Shown: in pieces, positions 1 to 5,717 of the stretch
Numbering within the stretch: the first letter of the stretch is position 1
How the letters are laid out: the number at the start of each line of letters is the position of its first letter
NCBI GenBank assembly: GCA_900754805.1
Contig: CAAEEE010000461.1
Coordinates: 1-9,347, forward strand
Source: Clostridia bacterium
GTDB lineage: Bacteria > Bacillota > Clostridia > Peptostreptococcales > Anaerovoracaceae
DNA length: 9,347 nt
Direction of reading: 5' to 3'
Made by a program: the position numbers and the translations under genes
Notes under the pieces: generated by a model
Told to the model about the DNA's origin: nothing
The model's input: only the letters and a program-made list of their open reading frames with translations
Database searches by the model: none

Positions 1-781
1 AATACTTTGAAAGTTCTTTGAAACAGCGGCCGTAATAGTGCCCGTTCGCGATTCTCTCGTCAGTTACAATACCGAGCTCCATTACCTTTTTTTCTTCGAA
101 TGTCTCTCCGTTCAGACGGGGCTTTTTCATCGGCTGTCCCATGGATACGAACACGCCTGTCGTGCCGAATTCATAGAGATGGTGATAAATCGTATTCGTG
201 CGAATGGAAGCCAGATTCGTTACAAACAGGGAGGTGTGGAACGGACTGGCATCCACAATGCTGAACGGTAAGGTAAAAAAACGATCTAAAAGCTTCAGGA
301 AGCCGATGCTGAAAGTCAAAAGAAAAGGCGTCCTGCAAAGCTTGGCAATCAATTTATCCATCGAGTTCGGTCCGCCGTGATTCCTGGCTCTTTCGATGGC
401 AGCCGCTATTTTCTCATTGACAACCGGAAGCGTGTCATCCAGATTGAAATAAAGCTTGCTTACCGTATCGGTTTCGCTTCCCGGCGTAAGCGTAACAAAC
501 GAGACGCAAAAATGGTTGCGGGAATATATCTTTTTATTCATGACGAAGCGATTCAGATATGGATTTTGTGAAACGATTCTGAGATATCCTGCAATGATAA
601 CGCTCATATGTGAAACGCTGATGCCTTTCTTACGGCATTCCCTTATGTAGTTTTGAATTGGTTCAAGGTCGATATCAACCTTAATTGAGTTCGACGCATC
701 GTAGCGTTTGGGCATGATGTGCGGAACGATTTGATAAATCGGATCCGTGCTCAGAACACGGTAACCGTCGGATCGGTACAT
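1..781 (-). CDS. 2-oxoacid dehydrogenase E2 / CAT-fold acyltransferase-like protein (3' end cut by window)
   Basis: The reverse strand is open from an ATG at 781 to the window edge, giving 260 residues of an incomplete protein. The start is set by AAGGAG a few bases upstream of the ATG, and by a promoter 44 bp before it. The sequence resembles the catalytic domain of dihydrolipoamide acyltransferases and chloramphenicol acetyltransferase, but without lipoyl or peripheral-subunit-binding domains. Family-like features are an N-terminal RYDASNSIKVDIDL strand, FSIVDASPFHTSLFVTNLAS around residues 183-202, and TDERIANGHYYGRCF near residues 240-254. That last stretch sits where acyltransferases carry the catalytic HxxxDG. 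Here the His position reads Glu (DER) and the Asp position reads Asn (ANG), so classical acetyl-transfer chemistry is doubtful. Substrate unknown. The fold is fairly secure, the function is not. No E1, E3 or lipoate gene is nearby. Confidence 0.75.
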   Translation of the reverse strand, partial: MYRSDGYRVLSTDPIYQIVPHIMPKRYDASNSIKVDIDLEPIQNYIRECRKKGISVSHMSVIIAGYLRIVSQNPYLNRFVMNKKIYSRNHFCVSFVTLTPGSETDTVSKLYFNLDDTLPVVNEKIAAAIERARNHGGPNSMDKLIAKLCRTPFLLTFSIGFLKLLDRFFTLPFSIVDASPFHTSLFVTNLASIRTNTIYHHLYEFGTTGVFVSMGQPMKKPRLNGETFEEKKVMELGIVTDERIANGHYYGRCFKELSKY

Positions 782-824
782 AAAAAACTCCTTTTGTTCA
801 GAACATGCTAATAAAACTGTTTTT

Positions 825-853
825 ATTATAGAGCATTCGGTAAACAATTACAA
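825..853 (-). promoter_or_regulatory. Sigma-A-type promoter for the E2-like gene
   Basis: Read on the minus strand, TTGTAA (853-848) is followed by a 17-nt spacer and a perfect TATAAT (830-825). Transcription would start about 40 nt upstream of the ATG at 781. It lies back to back with the promoter of the HutD-like gene, so the two -35 regions are only a few bases apart and could be co-regulated. Confidence 0.7.
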
Positions 854-858
854 GTTTT

Positions 859-888
859 TTGCGCAAAGCCTGAAAACTATGATATAAT
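859..888 (+). promoter_or_regulatory. Sigma-A-type promoter for the HutD-like gene
   Basis: TTGCGC (859-864), an 18-nt spacer and a perfect TATAAT (883-888) predict a start near 895 and a leader of about 50 nt before the ATG at 948. The -35 box is weak (3 of 6 consensus bases), so an activator or an alternative overlapping box (TTTTGC at 857-862) may matter. Confidence 0.6.
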
Positions 889-947
889 TAACATATCTAT
901 AATTCGGTCGTCGGGCTTATGCCATGGCGCACGGAAGGAGACAAAGC

Positions 948-2024
948 ATGCATTATTATCTTTGCAAAGAGGAAGATTTCGGCACAAGCCTATGGTCGGG
1001 AGGCAGTACGAAGGAACTTGCGATTTTTCCGAAGAAGAGTAAATATTCGGAGCGCAACTTTATCTGGAGACTCAGTTCGGCAACCGTAGAGACGGATGAA
1101 TCGAATTTCACGAAGCTGCCGGATTATGACAGGGTTCTGATGGTTCTGTCAGGTGAGGTTGTCCTCAGCTATGAAGGCGAACGCGTCAGCAGACTGAAAG
1201 AACTGGAGCAGGATCGCTTTGACGGCGCATGGAAGACGAAAAGCTTCGGCAAAATCACCGACTATAATCTGATGGTCCGCAAGGGGAACGAAGGCTATCT
1301 GGATGTAATTTCACCGGAAAACGAAAAAAAGATTATGCATTCTGAATATACATCGGATTTGCCGTTCTGCACTCACGCACTTTACTGTAAGGAAGGCTAT
1401 GCGGTAATCGGCGCGGACGGGCAGTCTCAAATGCTTCAGCAGGGGCAGCTTTTTGTGATGGAATTTACTCCGGAAGAGAAGGCGGCATACTCGATTATGG
1501 GCGAAGGTACGCTCATTCGTGCACAGATTTTTTTCCGGGACATGGATAGTGAATTGTATCCGGTAGAGATTCCACCGGGAAAAACGAGTTTTGACGATTT
1601 TAAACTCTGCGTTTACCTTGCGAATATCCAGTTCCGCGGTGCCAAATATATATTAAAAAGCCTGAAAACCACTTGGTTTGATGAAGCACTCAGCAGCGCG
1701 ATCAAGAAAATAGAGAAGGTTTACATAACCTTTTTCGTCGGTATCATCGGCTTCGTATTTTTAACTTCCTTTGGAGTTCTGCGGGAGTGGAATGAAATCG
1801 CCATACTGGGTCTTGCCTTGGGGTGGCTGATTTTAGACTGCCTGATAATTTCACCGCTCATTTATCTGCCGTTTATGCCGAAGCCGATTCGAAAGCATAT
1901 TAAAGATATTGACAAGCTCACGCCTTACGAACAAAAAGTAAGGGATGCAGAACTCGGGCGCAACGAGAGAGTCGAGAAAATGATGAAGAAATATAAAAAC
2001 AGCGGAAGGTATCTCGGAAACTGA
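948..2024 (+). CDS. HutD/Ves-family cupin fused to a two-helix membrane domain
   Basis: 358 residues. The ATG at 948 is chosen over the in-frame ATG at 924 because GGAAGGAG (933-940) lies 7 nt before it, while 924 has no ribosome binding site. Residues 1-200 match the HutD/Ves (DUF886) cupin family: LWSGGSTKELAIFP (6-28 region), FIWRLSSATVETD (38-50), DRVLMVLSGEVVLS (61-74), the FDGAWKT loop (91-97) and ITDYNLMVRKG (103-113). HutD proteins occur with histidine-degradation genes and may bind a small metabolite, but no hut gene is present here. Residues about 259-278 and 283-308 are two strongly hydrophobic helices, followed by a basic, charged 50-residue tail with KHIKDIDKLTPYEQKVRDAE. Known HutD proteins are soluble and about 190 residues long, so the membrane tail is an unusual extension. 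It would tether the cupin to the membrane. A terminator follows directly, so the gene is monocistronic. Confidence 0.8.
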   Translation: MHYYLCKEEDFGTSLWSGGSTKELAIFPKKSKYSERNFIWRLSSATVETDESNFTKLPDYDRVLMVLSGEVVLSYEGERVSRLKELEQDRFDGAWKTKSFGKITDYNLMVRKGNEGYLDVISPENEKKIMHSEYTSDLPFCTHALYCKEGYAVIGADGQSQMLQQGQLFVMEFTPEEKAAYSIMGEGTLIRAQIFFRDMDSELYPVEIPPGKTSFDDFKLCVYLANIQFRGAKYILKSLKTTWFDEALSSAIKKIEKVYITFFVGIIGFVFLTSFGVLREWNEIAILGLALGWLILDCLIISPLIYLPFMPKPIRKHIKDIDKLTPYEQKVRDAELGRNERVEKMMKKYKNSGRYLGN

Positions 2025-2036
2025 CCGCAAAAACGG

Positions 2037-2072
2037 AACGCCGCTTTTCAGCGGCGTTCAAAACATTTTTTT
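2037..2072. terminator. Bidirectional intrinsic terminator between convergent genes
   Basis: A perfect 9-bp stem pairs 2037-2045 (AACGCCGCT) with 2050-2058 (AGCGGCGTT) around a TTTC loop. On the plus strand seven T residues follow at 2066-2072, ending the HutD-like transcript. On the minus strand a run of five T residues lies just beyond the hairpin (2033-2029), so it can also end the deoC transcript. The TGA stop of the minus-strand miniprotein (2050-2048) falls in the loop and stem edge. Confidence 0.85.
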
Positions 2073-2230
2073 AAGTAAGCGATTGCTGCAAGCCCACCAA
2101 CAATCACACCGGCGTACTGCCATTTATCGTCGGGATCAGCAAGTCCGAGCCGGGGCGCGAACAGGCAGGTCAGAGCGATAAGAATGCAGAATAACGCCTT
2201 AAAAAAAGAGCCTTTCTTAGTTATGTTCAT
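2048..2230 (-). CDS. Small membrane protein overlapping the 3' end of deoC
   Basis: 60 residues, not recognised. Two ATGs (2236 and 2230) lie in frame. 2230 is preferred because GGAGG (2244-2240) is 9 nt from it but only 3 nt from the other. The gene starts inside the last codons of deoC (14-bp overlap), in another frame, which suggests translational coupling. The product has a basic N-terminus, a hydrophobic segment at about residues 9-25, a short DPDDKWQ linker and a second hydrophobic, glycine-containing segment at about 38-53, then KKCFERR. It could be a two-pass miniprotein, or one with a signal-peptide-like first helix. It ends inside the terminator hairpin. The good ribosome binding site and the exact fit between deoC and the terminator argue that it is real. 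No function can be assigned. Confidence 0.6.
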   Translation of the reverse strand: MNITKKGSFFKALFCILIALTCLFAPRLGLADPDDKWQYAGVIVGGLAAIAYLKKCFERR

Positions 2231-2894
2231 TTTCATACACCTCCATAATCGCAACAGAAGCGGACGCTCCAAGTCGATCGGCACCGGCTTCGATCATCGC
2301 CATTGCCTGTGCGTAATCGCGGATTCCGCCACTTGCTTTTACTTCAAGCGCATCTCCGACAGTTTTTTTCATCAGTGCAACATCTTCGACCGTCGCACCT
2401 GCGGAGTTAAAACCGGTTGATGTTTTCACGAAATGTGCTCCGGCTTCTTTTGCCAGCCTGCAGGCTTCTTCAATTTCAGAATCCGAAAGCAGACAGGTTT
2501 CAAGGATAACTTTGACGATGGCATTGTATTTCGCCGCCGCTTCCACGACCGCATAAATATCTTCGCGGATATAGTCGTAATCCCCGTCCTTAAACACACC
2601 CACATTCAGAACCATATCCACTTCGGAAGCACCGTCTTTGCAAGCCTCTTCCGTTTCAAAAGCCTTCGTGGCAGTTGTACAGGCACCGAGAGGGAATCCG
2701 ACAACGGCAGCGATTTTCACATCCGTACCGCGGAGGTTTTCCATGCAGCGCGCCGCATAGCAGCTGTTGACGCATACGGAATAGAAGTCGTACTTGCGCG
2801 CTTCTGCGCAGAGCTTGTCAATCTGCGCAGAGGTTGCCTCCGGTTTCAGAAGCGTGTGGTCAAAGTATTTATTCAAAGGTTTCATCAGTTTCAT
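2217..2894 (-). CDS. deoC: Deoxyribose-phosphate aldolase
   Basis: 225 residues, a normal length for the bacterial class I enzyme. It cleaves 2-deoxy-D-ribose 5-phosphate into glyceraldehyde 3-phosphate and acetaldehyde in deoxynucleoside catabolism in the cytoplasm. Signature segments are FDHTLLKPEAT (11-21), VCVNSCY (40-46), VVGFPLGACTTATKAFE (64-80), EVDMVLNVG (91-99), HFVKTSTGF (154-162) with the Schiff-base lysine K157, and VKASGGIR (185-192) with the second catalytic lysine K186. D93 matches the catalytic aspartate. The ATG at 2894 is chosen because GGAGGT lies 7 nt upstream. A TTG start at 2918 would sit upstream of that ribosome binding site. It stands apart from other deo genes (no deoB, pdp or cdd in view) and is followed by an overlapping membrane miniprotein. 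Confidence 0.95.
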   Translation of the reverse strand: MKLMKPLNKYFDHTLLKPEATSAQIDKLCAEARKYDFYSVCVNSCYAARCMENLRGTDVKIAAVVGFPLGACTTATKAFETEEACKDGASEVDMVLNVGVFKDGDYDYIREDIYAVVEAAAKYNAIVKVILETCLLSDSEIEEACRLAKEAGAHFVKTSTGFNSAGATVEDVALMKKTVGDALEVKASGGIRDYAQAMAMIEAGADRLGASASVAIMEVYENEHN

Positions 2895-2919
2895 ATCGTT
2901 TACCTCCAATATTGTCAAC

Positions 2920-2948
2920 AGTATATCATATTCTGCTTAAAATGAAAA
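2920..2948 (-). promoter_or_regulatory. Probable sigma-A promoter for deoC
   Basis: On the minus strand TTTTCA (2948-2943), a 17-nt spacer and TATACT (2925-2920) put the start near 2913, about 19 nt before the deoC ATG. The leader is just long enough to contain the ribosome binding site, so there is no room for a riboswitch. A perfect TTGACA at 2918-2913 lies too far downstream to act as a -35 box for this gene. Confidence 0.55.
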
Positions 2949-2954
2949 GATATA

Positions 2955-2983
2955 TTGCAAGAACGGGGCTTTGCGAATATAAT
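2955..2983 (+). promoter_or_regulatory. Sigma-A promoter for the two-helix membrane protein
   Basis: TTGCAA (2955-2960), exactly 17 nt, then a perfect TATAAT (2978-2983). Transcription would begin near 2990, about 29 nt before the ATG at 3019. It lies only a few bases from the deoC promoter on the other strand, so the two polymerase sites abut. Confidence 0.7.
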
Positions 2984-3018
2984 GAATATATCAGAATGAG
3001 AGGACGCAGAACGGCAGT

Positions 3019-3504
3019 ATGGAAGAAGCAAGAGTAAGAAAAAGAGTCGATCTTTTGGGAAGAATTAAGTGGATTGGGCTGTTTTTAGGGATGATTATGT
3101 ATTACGCAGTCACTCCGGCCTTCGGTGATATCATTGCGACGGCTTTGGCGTGCGTAGCGGCGACGTCGTTTTATATGATCTGTGATAAAGAGAGCAAAAC
3201 GACGATTTGCGAATATGTTTCGCAGCATCTTCACGATGCTTTGGTTAGAGCGGGACAGAAGGAAAGCGTTTTTGAGATTAAGGCGGCAAGGACGGGGCTG
3301 ATTGTCCGCGTGTATCTGATACGCGCACACGAGAAAGCACCGCTCTGCACGAAGGCGCTCCTTCATGCAATCTCTGAAAGCTGGTATCGCTCCAGGGTCT
3401 GGGTGACGCAGATTGTCGACCTGAACAGCGAAAATGAAATTGAAGAGGCACAGCAGACGCTCAACGAGGAACTTTTAGAGGATTTAAGGAAGCCAAAGAC
3501 TTGA
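3019..3504 (+). CDS. Unrecognised two-helix membrane protein
   Basis: 161 residues, no family recognised. A basic N-terminus (EARVRKRVDLLGRIK) leads into two hydrophobic segments at about 17-34 and 37-55, separated by a short PAFGD turn. A soluble region of about 105 residues follows. It holds KTTICEYVSQHLHDALVRAG, an EIKAARTGLIVRVYLIRA stretch likely to be beta strand, and an acidic, probably helical end (ENEIEEAQQTLNEELLEDL). The topology suggests a membrane hairpin with a cytoplasmic domain. The start is uncertain. The only ribosome-binding-like sequence, GAGAGGA at 2998-3004, is 14 nt away, which is long, but no nearer in-frame ATG exists and the promoter fits. It is probably monocistronic or reads weakly into the next gene, because no terminator is seen and the next promoter overlaps its stop codon. 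Confidence 0.65.
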   Translation: MEEARVRKRVDLLGRIKWIGLFLGMIMYYAVTPAFGDIIATALACVAATSFYMICDKESKTTICEYVSQHLHDALVRAGQKESVFEIKAARTGLIVRVYLIRAHEKAPLCTKALLHAISESWYRSRVWVTQIVDLNSENEIEEAQQTLNEELLEDLRKPKT

Positions 3505-3529
3505 AATCAGGCGAATTTTGGTATAAAAT
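3501..3529 (+). promoter_or_regulatory. Sigma-A promoter for the aspartate kinase operon
   Basis: TTGAAA (3501-3506), 17 nt, then TAAAAT (3524-3529). Each box matches consensus at 5 of 6 positions. The -35 box overlaps the stop codon of the preceding gene (3502-3504). The leader would be about 55 nt, too short for a lysine riboswitch. I see no attenuator hairpin in it. Confidence 0.65.
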
Positions 3530-3592
3530 AATAAGATACATATGTGACAAGCCCACGGTATGGCAGGTTGCAAAAAATCAGGAGGTAGAGTT

Positions 3593-4933
3593 ATGGGCAT
3601 TAAGGTCGCGAAGTTTGGCGGCTCATCCGTGGCAGACGGGATACAACTGACGAAAACCAAGGAAATTATCCGGCACGATCCGGACAGAAAATATATTGTG
3701 GTATCGGCACCGGGAAAAAGATTTGAAGGAGACAGCAAGATTACGGATATTTTATATCTGTGCAAAACGCATATCGAGCATAATCTGCCTTACGATCAGC
3801 TTTTTCAGGTTGTGGCAGACCGCTACATGGCAGTGGAAATCAATCTCGGAGTGAAGGTGGATTTGCTGAAGCATTTTGACGAGATTCGTGAAAACCTGAG
3901 AAATAATCCTTCCGCGGACTACATTGCATCCAGAGGCGAATATCTGAATGCAATTCTGGTTGCGGCATTTTTAGAGTATGATTTTGTGGATACCGCAGGT
4001 CTGATTAAGTTCGATGAAAAAGGAAGACTTCTCATCGAGGAGACCGACGCGGCGCTTCGTGAAGAACTGGCGAAACATGAAAGAGCAGTCCTTCCGGGAT
4101 TCTACGGAAGCACCCCGGACGGAAAGATTAAGACCTTCTCACGCGGCGGATCGGACATCACGGGTGCGCTTGTAGCAAGAGCGGTTAAGGCGGATGTTTA
4201 TGAAAACTGGACGGATGTTTCCGGTTTCTTAATGGCTGATCCGAGAATCGTTTCCAATCCGAAGCAGATTCGAGAAATTTCATATAAAGAACTCAGAGAA
4301 TTGTCCTACATGGGAGCCAGCGTTCTGCATGAGGATGCGATTTATCCTGCAAGAATGGCGAATGTTCCGATTAATATCCGAAACACGAATAAGCCGGAGG
4401 ACTCGGGAACTTTCATTACCGCAGAAGTTTCGGAAAGCTTTGAAAACGATGAAAACCGCATTATAACAGGAATTGCCGGAAACAGAGACTTTACGGTTGT
4501 GGCAATTTACAAGAATATGATGAGCAGCGAGAGAGGCTTTGTCAGAAAAATTTTGGATATTTTAGATGACTTTGACATAAACTTTGAACATCTGCCGAGC
4601 GGAATCGATACCGTTTCGGTTGTGATGTCGAATAAGGCAATCAACGGAAGACTGGAAGAGGTACTGGATGAATTCCGCGCAAGACTTCGCCCGGACAGCA
4701 TTGACGTTTTCGAGGATATGGCACTGATAGCAACAGTAGGTCACGGAATGTCCTACAGGCAGGGGGTTTCGGCAACACTGTTTGAAGGGCTTGCGGACGC
4801 GGGTGTCAATATTCGAATGATTGAGCAGGGATCCAGTGAAATGAACATCATTGTCGGCGTGAAGAACAAAGACTTTGAAAAGGCAATCCGGGCAATCTAC
4901 AGAGCCTTTGTGGGAGACGAGGAGGAAGCATGA
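3593..4933 (+). CDS. lysC: Aspartate kinase with C-terminal ACT domains
   Basis: 446 residues. It phosphorylates L-aspartate with ATP, the first step towards lysine, diaminopimelate, threonine and methionine. The ATG at 3593 has GGAGGT (3581-3586) 6 nt upstream. The amino-acid-kinase domain spans about 1-285, with KFGGSSVAD (7-15), VSAPGKRF (37-44), the ASRGEYLNA segment (112-120), TFSRGGSDITGALVA (181-195), WTDVSGFLMADPRIV (206-220), and SYMGASVLHEDA (238-249). Two ACT domains follow (about 300-370 and 376-440), with the VGHGMSYRQGVS and NIRMIEQGSSEMNIIVGV signatures. The monofunctional two-ACT architecture and length resemble the Bacillus YclM/ThrD and LysC3 type. Which end product inhibits it cannot be read from the sequence, so the symbol is generic. 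The stop codon overlaps the next start as ATGA, so translation is probably coupled. Confidence 0.93.
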   Translation: MGIKVAKFGGSSVADGIQLTKTKEIIRHDPDRKYIVVSAPGKRFEGDSKITDILYLCKTHIEHNLPYDQLFQVVADRYMAVEINLGVKVDLLKHFDEIRENLRNNPSADYIASRGEYLNAILVAAFLEYDFVDTAGLIKFDEKGRLLIEETDAALREELAKHERAVLPGFYGSTPDGKIKTFSRGGSDITGALVARAVKADVYENWTDVSGFLMADPRIVSNPKQIREISYKELRELSYMGASVLHEDAIYPARMANVPINIRNTNKPEDSGTFITAEVSESFENDENRIITGIAGNRDFTVVAIYKNMMSSERGFVRKILDILDDFDINFEHLPSGIDTVSVVMSNKAINGRLEEVLDEFRARLRPDSIDVFEDMALIATVGHGMSYRQGVSATLFEGLADAGVNIRMIEQGSSEMNIIVGVKNKDFEKAIRAIYRAFVGDEEEA

Positions 4934-5568
4934 GAAAAATTGTAACGATCAGTCGGCAGTATGGAAGCGGCGGAAGAATTATAGGAAAAATTTTGGCGGA
5001 AAAGCTGAATGTTCCGTTTTATGACAAAGAAATCCTGGATATGGCGGCGGAACAGAGCGGCTATTCCAGAGAACTGATGGAAGGAACCGAACTTAAGGCC
5101 AAGAGCAGCTTCGCATACAATTTGGCGTCCGCTCTGAGCTTTAACGAAGGCGTCAGTGGCAGCCCGCTTTCCGTAAATGAGAAGCTGTTTTTAGCACAGT
5201 TTCAGGTTATCAAAGAAATCGGCGACACCGATAAGGCGGTTATTGTCGGAAGATGCGCAGACTATATACTTCGCGACATGCCGGGCGTTACGAATGTTTT
5301 TATCCATGCAGAGCTTGAAGACAGGGAAAAGCGTGCAGTGGAGGTTTACGGAGACGACGAAGCGAAGGTTAAAGACATTATTGCATCTTATGATAAAGCC
5401 AGACTGAATTACTACAACTATCACACAGGACAAAAATGGGGTGAATTCAAGAACTATAATCTGGCAATCAACAGCAGTTATATCAGTGAAGAGGAAGCTG
5501 CAAACCTAATCGTGGATTATGTACAGCACAGGAGGTATACGGATGAAAACAGGAATCATCAAGGCTGA
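4930..5568 (+). CDS. Cytidylate-kinase-like P-loop protein (AAA_26 family)
   Basis: 212 residues. The start overlaps the aspartate kinase stop (ATGA). The N-terminal IVTISRQYGSGGRIIGKILA (4-23) is the family's modified P-loop: GSGGRxIG replaces a classical GKS/T Walker A. It is followed by NVPFYDKEIL (27-36), VIVGRCADYIL (104-114) and a C-terminal stretch with YNYHTGQKWG and NYNLAINSS. These are hallmarks of the cytidylate-kinase-like AAA_26 group (PF13189), common in Clostridia. Its substrate is unknown. It is not the housekeeping CMP kinase, whose P-loop and lid differ. The position directly after aspartate kinase suggests co-expression, not a shared pathway. Its last 26 bp overlap the next small gene in another frame. 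Confidence 0.85.
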   Translation: MRKIVTISRQYGSGGRIIGKILAEKLNVPFYDKEILDMAAEQSGYSRELMEGTELKAKSSFAYNLASALSFNEGVSGSPLSVNEKLFLAQFQVIKEIGDTDKAVIVGRCADYILRDMPGVTNVFIHAELEDREKRAVEVYGDDEAKVKDIIASYDKARLNYYNYHTGQKWGEFKNYNLAINSSYISEEEAANLIVDYVQHRRYTDENRNHQG

Positions 5569-5716
5569 CGAGCCAAAGAAAAAGAACGGTAAGAAGGTTG
5601 TAAAAACCGTAGGCAGAACTATGGCGGCATTTCTTGCCGCAGGGGTTGCGCTTATCGCGCTGACGGACAAGGTTATGACCAAAGCATGTTCGCAGGAAAA
5701 TGAGGAGGAAGAATAG
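5543..5716 (+). CDS. 57-residue single-pass membrane miniprotein
   Basis: Not recognised. The ATG at 5543 follows GGAGGT (5531-5536) by 6 nt, inside the end of the preceding kinase-like gene. The product has a very basic N-terminal third (KADEPKKKNGKKVVKTVGR), one hydrophobic segment at about residues 27-41 (MAAFLAAGVALIALT), and an acidic tail ending in ENEEEE. This charge pattern suggests a single helix with the basic end inside. The gene stops one base before the metG ATG, and the metG ribosome binding site (5703-5708) lies within its last codons. The strong ribosome binding site and tight packing support a real gene. Confidence 0.6.
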   Translation: MKTGIIKADEPKKKNGKKVVKTVGRTMAAFLAAGVALIALTDKVMTKACSQENEEEE

Positions 5717-5717
5717 T

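Noticed and set aside
2895..2918. Upstream TTG start for deoC
   Set aside because: It lies upstream of the GGAGGT that serves the ATG at 2894 and would begin too close to the predicted transcription start.
2433..2945. Plus-strand open frame of 170 codons opposite deoC
   Set aside because: Antisense shadow of deoC with an implausible Phe/His/Arg-rich product.
5569..5717. T-box or S-box riboswitch ahead of metG
   Set aside because: The upstream sequence is a coding region with an overlapping gene. There is no leader, terminator or specifier-like structure.
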